A stretch of 64,000 nt of DNA from Vibrio sp. B1FLJ16 (GTDB taxonomy: Bacteria; Pseudomonadota; Gammaproteobacteria; Enterobacterales; Vibrionaceae), in contig NZ_HG992749.1 in the NCBI RefSeq assembly GCF_905175385.1, forward strand, positions 2,418,001 through 2,482,000. Direction: 5' to 3'. A program made the position numbers and the translations under genes. Each line of letters begins with the position of its first letter. Position 1 is the stretch's first letter. This document shows positions 20,128 through 28,091 of this stretch, in pieces. The notes below the pieces were generated by a model that was not told the origin of the DNA, did not search any database, and worked only from the letters and a program-made list of their open reading frames with translations.

Positions 20128-20168
20128 AAGAGCAGCACTGCCAGCAGCAGCAAACAGTGCTGTTTTCG
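20128..20168 (-). terminator. Probable terminator after the SulP gene
   Basis: On the minus strand, AGCACTG and CAGTGCT form a stem around a GC-rich loop, followed shortly by TTTTC. It overlaps the end of the sulP gene region. The T-run is short, so efficiency is uncertain. Confidence 0.5.
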
Positions 20169-20170
20169 TA

Positions 20171-21841
20171 TTACGCTGTAATTCGTTGGTACTGTGCCTT
20201 TTCTACATGAGACACCGCCGCATTTAAAGCTTCGTAGCGGAACCCGTAAATATTGTCGTCAGGCACCAGATCGATCACATGGAATTTTTCCAACTGTTCT
20301 CGAGTACGCTGATTCGGACACAGCAGATACACTTCACAATTAGCGTCTAGCGCGTCTTTAATCGCGTTTTCCAGGGCAAGACCTACCGTCACATCGATCA
20401 TTGGAACATCCGTAAGATCCAAAATCATCGCTTCGTAATCTGCAATACTAGAATGCTGGCGCGAAATCGCCTTTGACACGCTGAAGATCATCGGTCCAGA
20501 GAGATAAAAGAACAATACTGTACCATTGGCACGATCCAGTAATCCCCTCTCACTGTCCGTTAAAGGTACGTCATCCTCATCCGCATCACTGATGGCTTTT
20601 ACCTGACGCGCCTGCTCCCGGCTCAAGCGCTCGATAATAATGATATTGGAAATGAATACGCCAAGACCGACGGCGACAATCAGATCAACAAATACCGTCA
20701 ATAACATCACACCATACATCACGGCCATTCCCGAAAAACTGACCTTATGAGCACGCTGAATAAAACTCCAGTCGAGAATGTTAAAACCGACATAGACAGC
20801 AATACCGGCCAGTACCGCCATTGGAATCGGCTCCGTCAAACCACCAGCTACAAGCACAACTAACGCAAGCATAAGCGCACGAACTACACCCGATAATGGC
20901 GAACGAGCACCAACCTGAATGTTGGTTACTGTTCCCATGGTTGCACCCGCGCCTGGAAGGGCACCAAACAGACCAGCAATCATATTTGCTATACCCTGAC
21001 CGCGAAGCTCCTTATCAGAGTCGTGTTCTTTACGCGTTAGTGAGTCACCGATAACCGCGGTCAGCAAGGTATCAATACAGCCAAGCGTACCCAAAACCAA
21101 TGCATCAATGACCATTTCAACAAACATATCCGGATTGATATGTGGTGCGACTAACGAAGGTAAACCAGCAGGGATTTCGCCAATACGGCGGATATCATCG
21201 GTATCAAACAGAATCACTGAGAGCAAAGTGACGGCAACCAATGCAACCAACTGAGCTGGCACGTACTTTCTATATTGTTTAGGGAATAAGAATAAAATGG
21301 CTAACGTCAGCAAGCCCAAAAACAACTCACTGAATTTGAGATTAGAAATGGTTTCCGGTAGTGCTGATAACGTCCCTAGAACTCCGCCTGCGGGTGCGGC
21401 ATGCCCCAGCAATGGTGACAGCTGAAGTATAATCAGGATAACGCCGATACCTGACATAAATCCGGAGATAACGCTGTAAGGCATCAAAGTAACATATTTA
21501 CCTAGCTTCAGAGTGCCAAGTAAAATCTGAAATGCCCCCGCCATCATCACAACCGTAAACGTCATGGCCATGCCCGTTTCAGGGTATTTGACCATCATAC
21601 TGGTCAGTACCGCCGTCATGATAACGGTCATTGGTCCGGTCGGCTCGGAGATTAAGGTATTTGAACCACCAAAGAGAGCAGCAAACAAACCGACCATGAT
21701 TGCCCCCCAGAGACCAGCCTCAGCACCCGCTCCAGAAGCGACACCGAAAGCTAAAGCCAAAGGGAGAGAGATAATTGCCGTGGTTACCCCGCCAAATATA
21801 TCCCCTTTTAAATTGATATTTTCGAAACGACTACCGAACAC
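20171..21841 (-). CDS. SulP/SLC26 family anion (probably bicarbonate) transporter with STAS domain
   Basis: 556-residue membrane protein. The N-terminus (GDIFGGVTTAIISLPLALAFG) and SEPTGPMTVI are SulP signatures, with 10-14 hydrophobic segments up to about residue 410. A cytoplasmic STAS domain at about 430-540 contains AMILDLTDVPMIDVT. Family members carry sulfate, dicarboxylates or bicarbonate (BicA). The divergent neighbour is beta-carbonic anhydrase, which favours bicarbonate; the substrate is not proven by sequence. The gene runs away from can with a 281-base shared upstream region. Confidence 0.88.
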   Translation of the reverse strand: MFGSRFENINLKGDIFGGVTTAIISLPLALAFGVASGAGAEAGLWGAIMVGLFAALFGGSNTLISEPTGPMTVIMTAVLTSMMVKYPETGMAMTFTVVMMAGAFQILLGTLKLGKYVTLMPYSVISGFMSGIGVILIILQLSPLLGHAAPAGGVLGTLSALPETISNLKFSELFLGLLTLAILFLFPKQYRKYVPAQLVALVAVTLLSVILFDTDDIRRIGEIPAGLPSLVAPHINPDMFVEMVIDALVLGTLGCIDTLLTAVIGDSLTRKEHDSDKELRGQGIANMIAGLFGALPGAGATMGTVTNIQVGARSPLSGVVRALMLALVVLVAGGLTEPIPMAVLAGIAVYVGFNILDWSFIQRAHKVSFSGMAVMYGVMLLTVFVDLIVAVGLGVFISNIIIIERLSREQARQVKAISDADEDDVPLTDSERGLLDRANGTVLFFYLSGPMIFSVSKAISRQHSSIADYEAMILDLTDVPMIDVTVGLALENAIKDALDANCEVYLLCPNQRTREQLEKFHVIDLVPDDNIYGFRYEALNAAVSHVEKAQYQRITA

Positions 21842-22122
21842 AACTAAGTTCCCTGTATGAATATCAAAAAGTAAAACCTCATCACTTCATCAGTGACACT
21901 AAGCCTAAAACCATAAATAATTCATGGTCTAAGGCGAGATTTGAATAAACGAGGTCAATTGTACGAGTTTATTGGCAAGAAGACGTCAGATGAGTCCTGC
22001 CGGATGAATATTTAACGGGATCGAAATTGTAACATTGTGTATAGTTGAAATCGTGATCGCTTGCTATATTGAAACAGCTCAGCTTTCAGTGTTTTGGTCT
22101 TTTTAGGGAAGTAATTTGCAAG

Positions 22123-22791
22123 ATGCCGGAAATTAAAAAACTATTCGAGAATAATTCAAAATGGTCAGACGAAATCAAATCTGAACGACCAGAATATTTT
22201 ACTAAGTTAGCAGAGGGTCAAAAGCCCGACTTTCTTTGGATTGGTTGTTCCGATAGCCGCGTACCAGCAGAGCGTTTAACCGGTCTGTTCTCTGGTGAAT
22301 TATTTGTTCACCGTAATGTTGCAAACCAAGTCATCCACACAGACCTCAACTGCCTTTCAGTTGTTCAATATGCTGTAGACGTACTTAAAGTAAAACACAT
22401 CATAGTATGTGGTCACTACGGCTGTGGTGGTGTTAACGCTGCTATTGATAACCCGCAACTCGGTCTTATCAACAACTGGTTGCTGCACATTCGTGATCTT
22501 TACTTCAAGCATCGTACGTACCTTGACCAAATGCCGCTTGAAGATCGCAGCGATAAACTTGGTGAGATAAACGTTGCGGAGCAAGTGTATAACCTAGGTA
22601 ACTCAACCATTATGCAAAATGCATGGGAACGAGGACAGGATGTTGAAATTCATGGCGTCGTTTACGGTATTGAAGATGGCCGTTTAGAGTATCTGGGTAT
22701 CCGTTCTAACTCTAAAGAAACCGTTGAAGAGTCGTACCAGAAAGCGATGGCGACGATTTTAAACACCGATAACAAGCTGTTGTGTCGCTAA
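22123..22791 (+). CDS. can: Beta-class carbonic anhydrase
   Basis: Zinc enzyme interconverting CO2 and bicarbonate. I start at the ATG at 22123 ([14 protein letters not shown]), giving 222 residues as in E. coli Can; the open frame begins 18 codons earlier without family support. Zinc ligands Cys42, Asp44, His98 and Cys101 are all present in IGCSDSR and CGHYGCGG. It is divergent from a SulP transporter, suggesting a bicarbonate uptake and supply pair. A strong terminator follows. Confidence 0.96.
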   Translation: MPEIKKLFENNSKWSDEIKSERPEYFTKLAEGQKPDFLWIGCSDSRVPAERLTGLFSGELFVHRNVANQVIHTDLNCLSVVQYAVDVLKVKHIIVCGHYGCGGVNAAIDNPQLGLINNWLLHIRDLYFKHRTYLDQMPLEDRSDKLGEINVAEQVYNLGNSTIMQNAWERGQDVEIHGVVYGIEDGRLEYLGIRSNSKETVEESYQKAMATILNTDNKLLCR

Positions 22792-22816
22792 TCAGCGCAG
22801 CAGTATATAGATTAAA

Positions 22817-22844
22817 TAAAAAACGCCCTGTCGGGCGTTTTTTG
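22817..22844. terminator. Bidirectional terminator between can and hpt
   Basis: AAAAACGCCC and GGGCGTTTTTT enclose a 3-4-base loop; A-runs and T-runs on both sides serve the two convergent genes. Confidence 0.9.
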
Positions 22845-22864
22845 TATTTAAATTCTGAACTCAA

Positions 22865-23395
22865 TTATTCTTGAGGAACAACTTTACCGATATATGGTAG
22901 GTGACGGTATTTCTGAGCGTAATCAATACCTACGCCAACGACAAACTCATCTGGAATTTCAAAACCGATCCAATCAACCGGTACGTTAACTTCACGTCGT
23001 GATGGCTTATCCAGTAGAGTACAAATTGCGATAGACTTTGGCTCACGAAGAGACAAAATTTCGCGAATCTTGTTCAGCGTGTTACCTGTATCAATAATAT
23101 CTTCAACAAGCAGGACATCTTTACCTTTAATGTCGTCGTCTAGGTCTTTCAGGATACGTACATCACGAGAGCTTTCCATTGTGTTGCCATAGCTTGATGC
23201 GGTCATGAAATCAACTTGGTGAGTCAGGTCAATAGCGCGAGCCAAATCAGCCATAAATACAAATGAACCACGTAATAAGCCAACCAAAACAAGGTCTTCG
23301 CTGCCTTGGTAGCGCTCTGTAATTTGTTTGCCTAACTCACGAATTCGATCCTGTACTTCTTGCTCAGAGATCATGACTTCTATTGTGTGTTTCAT
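22865..23395 (-). CDS. hpt: Hypoxanthine phosphoribosyltransferase
   Basis: Purine salvage enzyme making IMP (and GMP) from hypoxanthine/guanine and PRPP. It has 176 residues, a normal size. The PRPP-binding loop is [14 protein letters not shown] and the N-terminal [14 protein letters not shown] is typical. It is divergent from the luxR homologue; hpt next to luxR/hapR is the conserved Vibrio arrangement. Confidence 0.96.
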   Translation of the reverse strand: MKHTIEVMISEQEVQDRIRELGKQITERYQGSEDLVLVGLLRGSFVFMADLARAIDLTHQVDFMTASSYGNTMESSRDVRILKDLDDDIKGKDVLLVEDIIDTGNTLNKIREILSLREPKSIAICTLLDKPSRREVNVPVDWIGFEIPDEFVVGVGIDYAQKYRHLPYIGKVVPQE

Positions 23396-23603
23396 ACTGT
23401 GCTCAATTTATTTGTTGGGTTGAGGCAAGTCGCACGCAAACGATCACCTAATTTTACGGCGTGTAGTGTATCACCACGCTATGTAGGTTGAAAGCCACAA
23501 GCGATTGCAAAATTTATTGGAAGCACGACCGATATTTCTAAAAAAATTGTCCGGAAAGTGTCAACATTTCTGGAATTGCTGTCTACAAATTACACAGCAA
23601 CTG

Positions 23604-23632
23604 TTGACCCAGAACATATGCACCATTACACT
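23604..23632 (+). promoter_or_regulatory. Sigma-70 promoter of luxR homologue
   Basis: A -35 TTGACC and a -10 TACACT are separated by exactly 17 bases. Start of transcription would be near 23640, giving a leader of about 75 bases, close to what is known for luxR/hapR. The rest of the 320-base hpt-luxR region is AT-rich and would be expected to hold LuxR autoregulatory sites, but I see no clean full-length LuxR box. Confidence 0.6.
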
Positions 23633-23669
23633 CATGTCTGCTTTATGTAATTATTAAAATAATTAATTA

Positions 23670-23683
23670 GGGGTATATACCCC
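23670..23683 (+). promoter_or_regulatory. Palindromic leader hairpin upstream of the Qrr site
   Basis: GGGGTATATACCCC is a perfect 14-base palindrome inside the predicted luxR 5' leader. It ends seven bases before the proposed Qrr pairing site. In RNA it could fold or pair between molecules. Confidence 0.5.
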
Positions 23684-23689
23684 ATATAT

Positions 23690-23703
23690 ACAACTCAAAT
23701 GGC
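23690..23703 (+). promoter_or_regulatory. Putative Qrr sRNA pairing site at the luxR ribosome binding site
   Basis: ACAACTCAAATGGC lies immediately before the Shine-Dalgarno AAGG. It is complementary, with a few mismatches, to the conserved Qrr core GCCAACTGACGTTGT. Qrr1-5 repression of luxR/hapR translation at this position is established in Vibrio. No qrr gene is in the window. Confidence 0.6.
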
Positions 23704-23715
23704 AAGGTAAATATA

Positions 23716-24330
23716 ATGGACTCAATTGCAAAGAGAGCCCGTACTAGGCTTTCCCCTATCAAACGTAAGCAACAACTCATGGAAATCGCGATCGAAGTGT
23801 TTGCTCGTCGTGGCATTGGTCGAGGTGGTCATGCTGACATTGCAGAAATCGCTCAAGTATCTGTTGCTACTGTTTTTAACTATTTCCCAACCCGGGAAGA
23901 TCTTGTTGATGAAGTGCTGAACCATGTAGTACGTCAGTTCTCGAACTTTTTATCAGACAATATAGATCTCGATCTTCACGCTCGCGATAATATTGCTAAT
24001 ATCACTAACGCAATGATCGAGCTGGTAAATCAGGATTGTCACTGGCTGAAAGTTTGGTTTGAATGGAGTGCATCTACACGTGATGAAGTGTGGCCGCTAT
24101 TCGTTTCAACTAACCGCACTAATCAGCTACTTGTACAGAACATGTTCATCAAAGCAATTGAGCGTGGTGAAATCTGTAACAAGCATCAACCAGAACATTT
24201 GACCAACCTATTCCACGGTATTTGCTACTCACTGTTTGTTCAGGCAAATCGATTTAAAGGTGAAGATGAACTGAAACACCTCGTCAATTCTTACCTAGAT
24301 ATGCTCTGTATTTACGATCGAGTTAAGTAA
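23716..24330 (+). CDS. luxR: Quorum-sensing master regulator, LuxR/OpaR/SmcR/HapR family
   Basis: TetR-family DNA-binding protein of 204 residues. The N-terminus MDSIAKRARTRLSPIKRKQQ and the helix-turn-helix segment IAEIAQVSVATVFNYFPTRE are nearly invariant in Vibrio LuxR orthologues. The C-terminal ligand/dimer domain keeps CHWLKVWFEWSASTRDEVWP. The last 35 residues differ noticeably from V. harveyi-clade sequences, so the species is probably outside that clade. At high cell density it controls hundreds of genes. The symbol varies by species (luxR, opaR, smcR, vanT). It is unrelated to LuxI-partner LuxR proteins. Confidence 0.96.
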   Translation: MDSIAKRARTRLSPIKRKQQLMEIAIEVFARRGIGRGGHADIAEIAQVSVATVFNYFPTREDLVDEVLNHVVRQFSNFLSDNIDLDLHARDNIANITNAMIELVNQDCHWLKVWFEWSASTRDEVWPLFVSTNRTNQLLVQNMFIKAIERGEICNKHQPEHLTNLFHGICYSLFVQANRFKGEDELKHLVNSYLDMLCIYDRVK

Positions 24331-24349
24331 AATTTAAATCCGAAATCAC

Positions 24350-24377
24350 AAAGCCCAGCTGATGCTGGGCTTTTTTA
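24350..24377 (+). terminator. Terminator after luxR homologue
   Basis: AAGCCCAGC/GCTGGGCTT stem with a 4-base loop and a six-T run, 20 bases past the stop. Confidence 0.9.
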
Positions 24378-24405
24378 TACTTAAAAGAACATATGCTCTC
24401 GCACA

Positions 24406-24436
24406 CAAAAAAGCCGCTGAATGTCAGCGGCTTTTG
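24406..24436 (-). terminator. Terminator after lpd
   Basis: On the minus strand AAGCCGCTGA and TCAGCGGCTT form a stem with a 3-base loop, followed by TTTTTT. Confidence 0.9.
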
Positions 24437-24453
24437 TTACTCAGCAGAGAAAC

Positions 24454-25881
24454 TTACTTCTTCTTAACTGCTTTTTTGTTTGGAAGGTCAGTGATAGAAC
24501 CTTCGAAGACTTCAGCAGCCAGACCTACAGATTCATGTAGAGTCGGGTGAGCGTGGATAGTCAGAGCGATATCTTCAGCATCACAACCCATCTCGATTGC
24601 AAGACCGATTTCGCCTAGCAGTTCACCACCGTTAGTACCAACGATAGCACCACCAATTACGCGATGAGTTTCTTTGTCGAAGATTAGCTTAGTCATACCG
24701 TCTGAACAGTCAGATGCGATTGCACGACCTGATGCTGCCCATGGGAATGTTGCCACTTCGTACTTGATGCCTTCTTCTTTCGCTTCTTTCTCAGTCTTAC
24801 CAACCCAAGCCACTTCTGGCTCAGTGTATGCGATTGAAGGGATAACTTTAGGGTCAAAGTAGTGCTTCTTACCAGAGATAACTTCAGCCGCTACGTGACC
24901 TTCGTGCACACCTTTGTGAGCAAGCATTGGTTGGCCAACGATGTCACCGATTGCGAAGATATGAGGAACGTTAGTACGCATTTGCTTATCAACGTTGATG
25001 AAGCCGCGCTCGTCAATTTCCAGACCCGCTTTTTCACCGTCGATTAGTTTACCGTTTGGTACACGACCGATAGCAACAAGAACTGCATCGTAGCGCTCTG
25101 CTTCTGCAGGTGCTTTCTTGCCTTCCATTGAAACGTAAATACCGTCTTCTTTCGCTTCAACTGCCGTTACTTTCGTTTCCAGCATTAGCTTGAACTTGTC
25201 TTTGATACGCTTGGTGTAAACCTTGACGATATCTTTGTCTGCAGCAGGGATTACCTGGTCAAACATCTCAACAACTTCAACTTTAGAACCCAGAGAGTGG
25301 TAAACCGTACCCATTTCCAGACCGATGATACCACCACCCATGATAAGTAGTTTTTCTGGCACTTCTTTCAGTTCAAGAGCATCAGTAGAGTCCCAAATAC
25401 GTGGGTCTTCATGCGGGATAAATGGCAGTTTGATTGGACGAGAGCCAGCAGCTACGATTGCGTTGTCAAAGTTAACAACTGTCGACTCGCCTTCACCTTC
25501 TACAAGGATAGAGTTAGGGCCTGTGAACTTACCGTAACCGTTAACAACTGTTACGTTACGCATCTTAGCCATACCGCCAAGACCGCCAGTCAGTTGGTTA
25601 ACAACTTTCTCTTTCCAGATACGGATCTTGTTGATATCAGTTTGCGGTTCACCAAAAACAACGCCGTGGTCAGCCATTGCTTTCGCTTCTTCAATAACTT
25701 TAGAAACGTGAAGAAGTGCTTTAGATGGGATACAACCCACGTTCAGACACACACCGCCTAGAGTGCTGTAACGTTCAACTAGTACAGTTTCAAGACCTAG
25801 ATCCGCACAACGGAATGCCGCGGAGTAACCAGCAGGACCAGAACCAAGTACAACAACTTGGGCTTTAATTTCTTTGCTCAT
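24454..25881 (-). CDS. lpd: Dihydrolipoyl dehydrogenase (E3)
   Basis: FAD enzyme reoxidising dihydrolipoyl groups of pyruvate and 2-oxoglutarate dehydrogenases and the glycine cleavage system. It has 475 residues, the family norm. The FAD motif GSGPAG is at 13-18, the redox disulfide Cys45/Cys50 lies in GGVCLNVGCIPSK, and the active-site base pair His445/Glu450 lies in HAHPTLHE. It follows aceF after a 265-base gap that contains a hairpin, so it can be transcribed both with pdh and from its own promoter, as known in E. coli. Confidence 0.97.
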   Translation of the reverse strand: MSKEIKAQVVVLGSGPAGYSAAFRCADLGLETVLVERYSTLGGVCLNVGCIPSKALLHVSKVIEEAKAMADHGVVFGEPQTDINKIRIWKEKVVNQLTGGLGGMAKMRNVTVVNGYGKFTGPNSILVEGEGESTVVNFDNAIVAAGSRPIKLPFIPHEDPRIWDSTDALELKEVPEKLLIMGGGIIGLEMGTVYHSLGSKVEVVEMFDQVIPAADKDIVKVYTKRIKDKFKLMLETKVTAVEAKEDGIYVSMEGKKAPAEAERYDAVLVAIGRVPNGKLIDGEKAGLEIDERGFINVDKQMRTNVPHIFAIGDIVGQPMLAHKGVHEGHVAAEVISGKKHYFDPKVIPSIAYTEPEVAWVGKTEKEAKEEGIKYEVATFPWAASGRAIASDCSDGMTKLIFDKETHRVIGGAIVGTNGGELLGEIGLAIEMGCDAEDIALTIHAHPTLHESVGLAAEVFEGSITDLPNKKAVKKK

Positions 25882-26105
25882 TTTGACCTCTTGTAGTCAT
25901 TATCCCTAACAGGCTGAGTGATTTTTTGATTCTTTTTTTGTTTAAGTAAGGTTTTAAACAGTGATTTCAGACCGCTAACAGTTTACAGAGATGTTAATGG
26001 TGTGAAAAGTAAATCAATTTAGCCTGTGAGCTAGACAACAATTCGCTTGTAAAATCCCTTACGAGAGTAAGAGAGATGAAGAAATTGTCGATAACGATTA
26101 GTAAT

Positions 26106-26129
26106 AGAGGCGGCTAATTGGCCGCCTCT
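26106..26129 (-). terminator. Hairpin between aceF and lpd (probable attenuator)
   Basis: A perfect 9-bp stem, AGAGGCGGC/GCCGCCTCT with a 6-base loop, lies 18 bases past the aceF stop. No long T-run follows, so it may protect or attenuate the transcript rather than end it. The remaining 200 bases up to lpd hold no ORF. Confidence 0.55.
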
Positions 26130-26146
26130 CATTCATCTAACTTCTA

Positions 26147-28072
26147 TTAAAGAACCAGACGACGAATGTCAGATAGACATGAATTCAGGTAAGTAATGAA
26201 GCGCGCACCTTCAGCACCATCGATCACACGGTGGTCGTATGATAGAGACAGTGGAAGTTGTAGACGCGGTTCGAACTCTTTACCGTTCCATACCGGTTTC
26301 ATCTCTGACTTAGACACACCCAGGATACCAACTTCTGGTGCGTTTACGATTGGAGTAAACGCAGTACCGCCGATGCCACCAAGGCTAGAGATAGTGAAAC
26401 AGCCACCTTGCATGTCAGCTGCAGTTAGCTTACCAGCACGTGCTTTCTTAGAAACAACCATTAGCTCTTCAGATAGCTCGTAGATGCCTTTCTTGTTCAC
26501 GTCTTTAAATACAGGAACAACCAGACCGTTTGGCGTATCTACCGCGATACCAACGTTCACGTATTTCTTCAGGATTAGGCTCTCACCGTCTTCTGATAGA
26601 GAAGAGTTGAACGCAGGGAACGCTTCAAGTGCTTTAGCTACCGCTTTCATGATGAACACAAGTGGAGTGATCTTCATGCCAGTGTCTTTCTTCGCTTCAA
26701 TCGCGTTTTGCTCTTTACGGAATGCTTCAAGAGCCGTGATGTCTGCGTTATCCCACTGTGTAACGTGCGGGATCATTACCCAGTTACGGTGTAGGTTAGC
26801 ACCAGAGATCTTCTTAATGCGAGATAGAGGTTGAACTTCTGTCTCACCGAACTTGCTGAAGTCCACTTTTGGCCATGGTAGTAGACCAAGAGCTGCACCG
26901 TCGCCTTTGCCAGATGCTGCTGCACCAGACTCAAGACGCTTAAGCGCTTCTTTCACGTAGTTCTGAACGTCTTCTTTCAGGATACGGCTCTTACGACCAG
27001 AACCTTTAACCTTAGAAAGGTTTACGCCGAACTCACGAGCTAGACGACGAACAACTGGAGACGCGTGAGCGTACTCATCGTTCTCTTTGAAATCGCCAGT
27101 CGCTGCTGGAGCTGCTGCCGCTGGAGCTTCTGCTTTAGGAGCTGCCGCTGCAGGTGCTGCCGCTTGAGCTGGAGCTGCCGCTTGAGCTGGAGCTGCTGCA
27201 GCAGGTGCTGCGCCCGCTACCGGAGTGCCGGCCACTTCAAATACCATGATTAGTGAGCCAGTAGACACTTTGTCGCCAGCTGCAATCTTGATTTCTTTAA
27301 CTGTACCAGCGAATGGTGCAGGAACTTCCATAGAAGCTTTGTCGCCTTCAACAGTGATCAGAGATTGCTCTTCTTCCACTGTGTCGCCAACTGCAACCAT
27401 GATTTCAGTTACTTCAACTTCGTCGCCGCCGATATCTGGAACGTTAACTTCTTTCGCCGCAGATGCTGCAGGAGCTGCTGCCGCTGGAGCTTCAACTCCT
27501 GCAGGAGCTGCTGGAGCTGCTGGAGCGCCTGAACCTGCTGTTTCGAATACCATGATTAGAGAGCCAGTCGATACTTTATCGCCTGCTGCTACTTTGATCT
27601 CTTTAAGCGTACCCGCGAATGGTGCAGGAACTTCCATAGAAGCTTTGTCGCCTTCTACAGTGATCAAAGATTGCTCTTCTTCGATGCTGTCGCCGATTGC
27701 TACCATGATTTCAGTAACTTCAACTTCGTCACCACCGATGTCTGGTACGTGAACTTCTTTCAGTTCTGCCGCTGCTGCTGGAGCTGGAGCCGCTGCTGGA
27801 GCTGCTTCTGCCGCAGGAGCAGGTGCAGCTTCAGCTGCACCCTCGGCTTCGAAAATCATGATTAGAGAACCAGTAGAAACCTTGTCGCCTTCTGCGATTT
27901 TGATTTCTTTAACGATACCTGCTTGAGAAGCTGGAACTTCCATAGAAGCTTTATCGCCTTCAACTGTGATCAGAGACTGCTCTTCTTCAACCTTGTCGCC
28001 TACGCTTACAAGAATCTCAGTAACTTCAACCTCATCCGCACCGATGTCTGGTACATTAATTTCGATTGCCAT
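26147..28072 (-). CDS. aceF: Pyruvate dehydrogenase E2, dihydrolipoyl acetyltransferase with three lipoyl domains
   Basis: Core of the pyruvate dehydrogenase complex: transfers acetyl from lipoamide to CoA. Three tandem lipoyl domains carry the lipoylated lysines Lys41, Lys143 and Lys244 in GDKAS, separated by Ala/Pro-rich linkers. A peripheral-subunit-binding domain follows (about 335-375, [17 protein letters not shown]), then the catalytic domain with His614 in DHRVIDG. Total 641 residues, the three-lipoyl size. The lipoyl-encoding DNA is nearly repeated, so in-frame recombination between domains is possible. Confidence 0.97.
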   Translation of the reverse strand: MAIEINVPDIGADEVEVTEILVSVGDKVEEEQSLITVEGDKASMEVPASQAGIVKEIKIAEGDKVSTGSLIMIFEAEGAAEAAPAPAAEAAPAAAPAPAAAAELKEVHVPDIGGDEVEVTEIMVAIGDSIEEEQSLITVEGDKASMEVPAPFAGTLKEIKVAAGDKVSTGSLIMVFETAGSGAPAAPAAPAGVEAPAAAAPAASAAKEVNVPDIGGDEVEVTEIMVAVGDTVEEEQSLITVEGDKASMEVPAPFAGTVKEIKIAAGDKVSTGSLIMVFEVAGTPVAGAAPAAAAPAQAAAPAQAAAPAAAAPKAEAPAAAAPAATGDFKENDEYAHASPVVRRLAREFGVNLSKVKGSGRKSRILKEDVQNYVKEALKRLESGAAASGKGDGAALGLLPWPKVDFSKFGETEVQPLSRIKKISGANLHRNWVMIPHVTQWDNADITALEAFRKEQNAIEAKKDTGMKITPLVFIMKAVAKALEAFPAFNSSLSEDGESLILKKYVNVGIAVDTPNGLVVPVFKDVNKKGIYELSEELMVVSKKARAGKLTAADMQGGCFTISSLGGIGGTAFTPIVNAPEVGILGVSKSEMKPVWNGKEFEPRLQLPLSLSYDHRVIDGAEGARFITYLNSCLSDIRRLVL

Positions 28073-28091
28073 TTCTTATTTACCTTCTCAA

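Noticed and set aside
27225..27752. Plus-strand ORF of 175 codons opposite aceF
   Set aside because: Shadow of the repeated lipoyl domains and Ala/Pro linkers.
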